Assembly: GCA_039714215.1 (NCBI GenBank) | Contig: JBDLJU010000133.1 | Coordinates: 1-8,705 of the forward strand | DNA length: 8,705 nt | Direction: 5' to 3' | DNA from: UBA11579 sp039714215 | GTDB taxonomy: Bacteria; Chloroflexota; Anaerolineae; Anaerolineales; UBA11579 | Shown here: positions 6,011-8,705 of the stretch, in pieces | Layout of the letters: each line of letters begins with the position of its first letter | Position numbering within the stretch: the first letter of the stretch is position 1 | The notes under the pieces: generated by a model | What the model was told of the DNA's origin: nothing | The model's input: only the letters and a program-made list of their open reading frames with translations | Database searches by the model: none | Program-made: the position numbers and the translations under genes

Positions 6011-6940
6011 ATGAAAAAAAAGCCTGTCAGTGTATCCGCCCTCAAAAAAGAAATTACCATTGAAATTCTGGCCGCTTTTGGTCTCCCCAAAGGAGATTTC
6101 TGGCAATCGATTGCTGGATCGTGGCTGCGGAAACCAACCACCCGCTTTTCTGAGATCTTCGCCAAATTAGACCAGGATGTCGCCGAGTACGGTCTCACCG
6201 AGGCTGTCACCCGCATGCTGCCGAACTTCGTATCGAAAACCAAAGCCTTTGGCGCAGAAAATGTCCCCGCCGAGGGCCCTCTTTTGGTAGCCTCCAACCA
6301 CCCCGGGACCTATGATGCACTCTCCATCGTCGCCAATGCCCCGAGAGATGATTTCAAGATCATCGTCGGGGGGATGCCTTTCCTTAAAAAGCTCCCAATC
6401 GCTGGCCGCCACCTGATCCACTCCGACCGGCTCAACCACAACGTGCGCGCCAACGTGGTGCGTTCCTCGATCCGCCATCTGCAGGAAGGCGGCGCTGTGC
6501 TGATCTTCCCTTCTGGGCAGATCGACCCTGATCCTGCGGTGCTTCCCGGGGCGATTGACGCCCTGCAGAAATGGTCTAAGAGCATCGCCATCATGCTGCG
6601 GCGCGCCCCCGATACCCGGCTGCTGACGGCAATCACCAGCGGAGTACTCCACGAAAGATTTACCCGCACGCCCCTGACCTTCCTGAAACCTGATGGCGCC
6701 AGCAAACGCCGGATTATGGAATTCATCCAGGTACTCCGCCAGCTGATTGCCGGTGAAGAGCTCGGGCTGATCCCTCAGGTCACCTTCGACCGGCCGCTCA
6801 GCATCCATGAACTAACCGCATCATGGGATTCAGAGCAGCTCCTCAATGCGATCATCGAGCGCGCTCGCCTGGTTTTGCAGAAACACCAGACCCAACTTGA
6901 TCTTGAACAAGGAGCCCGAATTACCGCCCATGCAAATTGA
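6011..6940 (+). CDS. PlsC-like acyltransferase, first of a tandem pair
   Basis: This 309-residue protein belongs to the PlsC/glycerolphosphate acyltransferase-like superfamily, which transfers fatty acyl groups to lipid precursors. Motif I is NHPGTYD, with the catalytic H97 and D102 in HX4D spacing. Motif II is GRHLIHSDR, ending at R140. The motif III region is FPSGQIDPDP (166-175), where typical members have FPEGTRS, so the usual glutamate is replaced by Ser168. The N-terminal 90 residues are mostly helical with no clear membrane span. The product may be membrane-associated, and the true substrate is unknown. TGAGGT (5999-6004) gives a ribosome binding site 6 bases before the ATG. The 3' end overlaps the next gene by 11 bases, so the pair is likely co-translated. 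Confidence 0.82.
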   Translation: MKKKPVSVSALKKEITIEILAAFGLPKGDFWQSIAGSWLRKPTTRFSEIFAKLDQDVAEYGLTEAVTRMLPNFVSKTKAFGAENVPAEGPLLVASNHPGTYDALSIVANAPRDDFKIIVGGMPFLKKLPIAGRHLIHSDRLNHNVRANVVRSSIRHLQEGGAVLIFPSGQIDPDPAVLPGAIDALQKWSKSIAIMLRRAPDTRLLTAITSGVLHERFTRTPLTFLKPDGASKRRIMEFIQVLRQLIAGEELGLIPQVTFDRPLSIHELTASWDSEQLLNAIIERARLVLQKHQTQLDLEQGARITAHAN

Positions 6941-7814
6941 GAAAACCAGGGAAAAACTATACCAGCTGGCCAAGGACGGGGTGCTGTTCTCGCTCAACCT
7001 CCCCGACACAACGCTGACGCGAGCGCTGGTCAAAAATTTTTTCGGGAAGATGATCCACACGGTCATCGATTTTGCGGTTGATTTTGACCAGCGCATCCTC
7101 AACGATGGCGTGCAGCTCGCAGCCAGGTGGGTTGCTGAGAAATGCGGCACCCCGGTGGTCTCCTATGGGACAGAAAATATTCCAACCACAGGACCAGTTT
7201 TGGTCGCTGCCAACCATCCCGGTTTAACCGATTCAATTGCTTTGATTTCCACGGTCCCGCGCCAGGATATAAAAGCGCTGGTTGCCGTGCAGTATTTCCA
7301 CCAACTGCCCCACGCCAAACCGCATTTGATCTATACCGATCGGAGCATGGGGAGCAGCGTGCGTGCCGTTCGTGAGGCGATTAAGCATCTCCAATCCGGC
7401 GGTCTTTTGCTGCTCTTCCCTACCGGGCACAACGACCCCGACCCCGATGTGCAACCGACTGCCAATTTGGGATTTAACAAATGGTCATCGAGCGTCTCGC
7501 TGTTTTTACGGAAGGTCCCAGAGACCAAACTGCTCCTCTCCGTGATCAGCGGGATTGTCGCCCCGCAATATCTCAAACACCCCATCGCCCGAATTCAACC
7601 CAACCGGCGCTTCCAACAGCGGGTTGCCGAGCTGTTTCAGATGTACGCGCAATTCATCCGAAAACCGGAAACCCCGCTGGGCAAGCCCAGAGTTTCCTTC
7701 GCCGAACCAATCCGTTGGGACCAGTTAGCCAACTCTGCCTCCCAATCTGTGGACCTCCAGATCCAGACCCTCGCCCAACAGCTGTTGGCAAGCCATATGA
7801 ACCAGGCTGCCTAG
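6930..7814 (+). CDS. PlsC-like acyltransferase, second of a tandem pair
   Basis: This 294-residue paralogue of the preceding protein shares the layout NHPGLTD (H96, D101), HLIYTDR (R138) and FPTGHNDPDPD (163-173). As in its neighbour, the motif III glutamate is missing, here replaced by Thr165. The start MQIEK is chosen at 6930, where translation overlaps the previous stop codon. AAGGAG (6909-6914) lies 15 bases upstream, rather far, and translational coupling may help. A longer form from 6846 would run through the coding end of the previous gene and has no better ribosome binding site. The shared order of motifs and residues such as SSIRHLQEGG and EAIKHLQSGG show that the two genes came from one duplication. 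It may act on a different acyl acceptor, or the two proteins could pair; both are inference. Confidence 0.8.
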   Translation: MQIEKTREKLYQLAKDGVLFSLNLPDTTLTRALVKNFFGKMIHTVIDFAVDFDQRILNDGVQLAARWVAEKCGTPVVSYGTENIPTTGPVLVAANHPGLTDSIALISTVPRQDIKALVAVQYFHQLPHAKPHLIYTDRSMGSSVRAVREAIKHLQSGGLLLLFPTGHNDPDPDVQPTANLGFNKWSSSVSLFLRKVPETKLLLSVISGIVAPQYLKHPIARIQPNRRFQQRVAELFQMYAQFIRKPETPLGKPRVSFAEPIRWDQLANSASQSVDLQIQTLAQQLLASHMNQAA

Positions 7815-7838
7815 CCCTATTTCCCTATTTTTCAATCC

Positions 7839-7867
7839 TTGCACTGCCATCCTTAGAGCCTTATAAT
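7839..7867 (+). promoter_or_regulatory. sigma-70-type promoter of lepB
   Basis: TTGCAC (7839-7844) and a perfect TATAAT (7862-7867) are separated by 17 bases. Transcription should start near 7874, giving a leader of about 22 bases. lepB can therefore be expressed independently of the acyltransferase genes. Confidence 0.82.
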
Positions 7868-7883
7868 CTCTTTTGTAAAGATT

Positions 7884-7889
7884 AAGGAG
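7884..7889 (+). promoter_or_regulatory. ribosome binding site that sets the TTG start of lepB
   Basis: AAGGAG sits 6 bases before a TTG codon at 7896, which is taken as the start. No ATG in the same frame is near it, and the next in-frame ATG lies inside the catalytic box (residue 64). Confidence 0.8.
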
Positions 7890-7895
7890 ATTTCA

Positions 7896-8507
7896 TTGGA
7901 AGAATTTGAAGATCAATTAACTGCTGAGCTCGAACAGCAGCATACATTAGAAGCTGAAGAGCAGGCCCCAACCAGCAGCTGCTGGGTTGTGCTGCGAGAA
8001 ATCCTGGAAACGATCGTATTGGCGGGCGTGCTGTTCCTGGTGATCAATGGGCTGACCGCCCGCGTCCGGGTAGATGGCCCCAGCATGGAACCTTCTTATT
8101 TCGACCATGACCGGATTGTGGTCAGCAAGGTATCTTATATTTTCGGGGAAGTGCAGCGCGGCGATGTGATCGTCTTCCCGGCCCCGATCTCTCCAGACGA
8201 AGACTATATCAAACGTGTGATCGGCTTACCAGGAGACCGCATCCGCGTTACTGGCGGCTATGTGTATGTCAACGACATCGCAATTGATGAACCCTATATC
8301 AAGTCTCCGCCCCTGACCCCCATGTCTGAGATCACCGTACTCGAAGGGTTTGTTTTTGTGATGGGCGATAACCGCAACGTGTCTTCTGATTCCCGCTCAT
8401 GGGGTCCGCTGGCCAGTGAGGATATCCTCGGCAAAGCGGTATTTGTTTACTGGCCCTTCGGATCGATGCGCCTGATTGAGCATTACGAATTCGATCTGGT
8501 TGAGTAA
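7896..8507 (+). CDS. lepB: signal peptidase I
   Basis: Type I signal peptidase cleaves signal peptides from exported proteins at the outer face of the membrane. The 203-residue protein has an acidic, Glu/Gln-rich cytoplasmic N-terminus (1-28) and one membrane segment (about 31-52). The catalytic serine lies in GPSMEPS (S63), and the catalytic lysine lies in DYIKRVIGLPGD (K106). The conserved late box has GDNR (157-160) and SSDSRSWG (163-170). This is the family S26 order. The start codon is TTG, chosen because AAGGAG lies 6 bases upstream. The gene has its own promoter at 7839-7867 and is followed by an imperfect hairpin at 8534-8558. All catalytic residues are intact, so it is predicted to be active. 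Confidence 0.96.
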   Translation: MEEFEDQLTAELEQQHTLEAEEQAPTSSCWVVLREILETIVLAGVLFLVINGLTARVRVDGPSMEPSYFDHDRIVVSKVSYIFGEVQRGDVIVFPAPISPDEDYIKRVIGLPGDRIRVTGGYVYVNDIAIDEPYIKSPPLTPMSEITVLEGFVFVMGDNRNVSSDSRSWGPLASEDILGKAVFVYWPFGSMRLIEHYEFDLVE

Positions 8508-8533
8508 TTCCTACCTGAATTTATCAATATTTT

Positions 8534-8558
8534 CGGGAGCAGCTGAAACCTGCGCCCG
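8534..8558 (+). terminator. imperfect hairpin downstream of lepB
   Basis: CGGGAGCAG (8534-8542) pairs with CTGCGCCCG (8550-8558), with one A-G mismatch and a 7-base loop. There is no T-run after it. Its place between lepB and the tRNA promoter suggests a termination or 3'-end role, but this is weak. Confidence 0.3.
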
Positions 8559-8564
8559 CATCGC

Positions 8565-8593
8565 TTGACCGCTTCCTCCTCAGATGGTAAAAT
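8565..8593 (+). promoter_or_regulatory. sigma-70-type promoter of the tRNA-Glu gene
   Basis: TTGACC (8565-8570) and TAAAAT (8588-8593) lie 17 bases apart, and TGG directly before the -10 box resembles an extended -10. The start point should fall near 8600, about 15 bases before the mature tRNA. Confidence 0.75.
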
Positions 8594-8600
8594 CCTGAGG
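8578..8600. repeat. inverted repeat framing the tRNA promoter -10 box
   Basis: CCTCAG (8578-8583) and CTGAGG (8595-8600) are perfect 6-bp complements on either side of the -10 box, with 11 bases between, and CTTTT follows. It could be an operator that covers the promoter or a weak terminator-like stem, or it may be chance. Confidence 0.35.
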
Positions 8601-8614
8601 CTTTTAAAATGCCC

Positions 8615-8687
8615 GCCCCCATCGTCTAGGGGACTAGGACGTAGCCCTTTCAAGGCTAAGACCGGGGTTCGAATCCCCGTGGGGGCA
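8615..8687 (+). tRNA. tRNA-Glu (anticodon TTC)
   Basis: A complete 73-base cloverleaf is present. The acceptor stem is GCCCCCA (8615-8621) with TGGGGGC (8680-8686), and the discriminator base is A at 8687. The D stem pairs GTCT (8624-8627) with GGAC (8637-8640). The anticodon stem is TAGCC/GGCTA with loop CTTTCAA and anticodon TTC at 8649-8651, which reads GAA/GAG. The T stem is CGGGG/CCCCG with loop TTCGAAT. The 3' CCA is not encoded, so it must be added after transcription. Confidence 0.97.
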
Positions 8688-8705
8688 CAAACAAAAACAC
8701 CCAGC

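Noticed and set aside
5755..6297. Minus-strand reading frame (180 codons) across the der-acyltransferase junction
   Set aside because: It runs antisense through the conserved Der KH-like domain and the intergenic hairpin, with no motif or ribosome binding site.
6167..6808. Long minus-strand reading frame (213 codons) opposite the first acyltransferase gene
   Set aside because: It has no ribosome binding site and no recognisable fold, and it fully overlaps a gene with conserved catalytic motifs.
7481..7885. Plus-strand reading frame (134 codons) in another frame of the second acyltransferase gene
   Set aside because: It is Pro/Arg-rich and shares bases with a gene having clear motifs. It also runs into the lepB promoter region.

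Overview
The window looks like a chromosomal, mostly housekeeping segment of a bacterium related to the Anaerolineae (Chloroflexota). This is an inference from gene content and protein style: a two-part CoaE, a CdaA/CdaR pair, paired acyltransferase-like proteins, and canonical sigma-70-type promoters in moderately GC-rich DNA. It is not a database result. Nothing seen indicates a phage, insertion sequence, integron or CRISPR array.

Layout. Bases 1-420 hold the C-terminal end of an alpha/beta hydrolase whose start lies outside the window. Bases 421-589 carry two strong hairpins between convergent genes. A small cysteine-rich protein of unknown function (590-835) lies on the minus strand, with its own strong ribosome binding site and a likely terminator. 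A divergent intergenic region (836-1138) contains a compound palindrome and a textbook promoter. From there all genes run on the plus strand: coaE with an extra C-terminal domain (1139-2314), cdaA (2375-3259), cdaR (3259-4545), der (4561-5946), two related PlsC-like acyltransferase genes (6011-6940 and 6930-7814), lepB (7896-8507) and a tRNA-Glu gene (8615-8687).

How the genes fit together. cdaA and cdaR overlap by one base and should make and control cyclic di-AMP at the membrane. der follows after 15 bases and acts in 50S ribosome assembly. The acyltransferase pair overlaps by 11 bases and points to lipid or membrane metabolism. lepB, with its own promoter, removes signal peptides. The cluster therefore combines second-messenger signalling, ribosome assembly and envelope biogenesis.

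The points most worth a second look are the CoaE C-terminal domain, which looks like a degenerate GNAT acetyltransferase; cdaA-cdaR placed next to der; the DGG variant in the CdaA active-site motif; the matching loss of the motif III glutamate in both PlsC-like proteins; and the cysteine/histidine-rich small protein. No clearly new multi-gene system was found.
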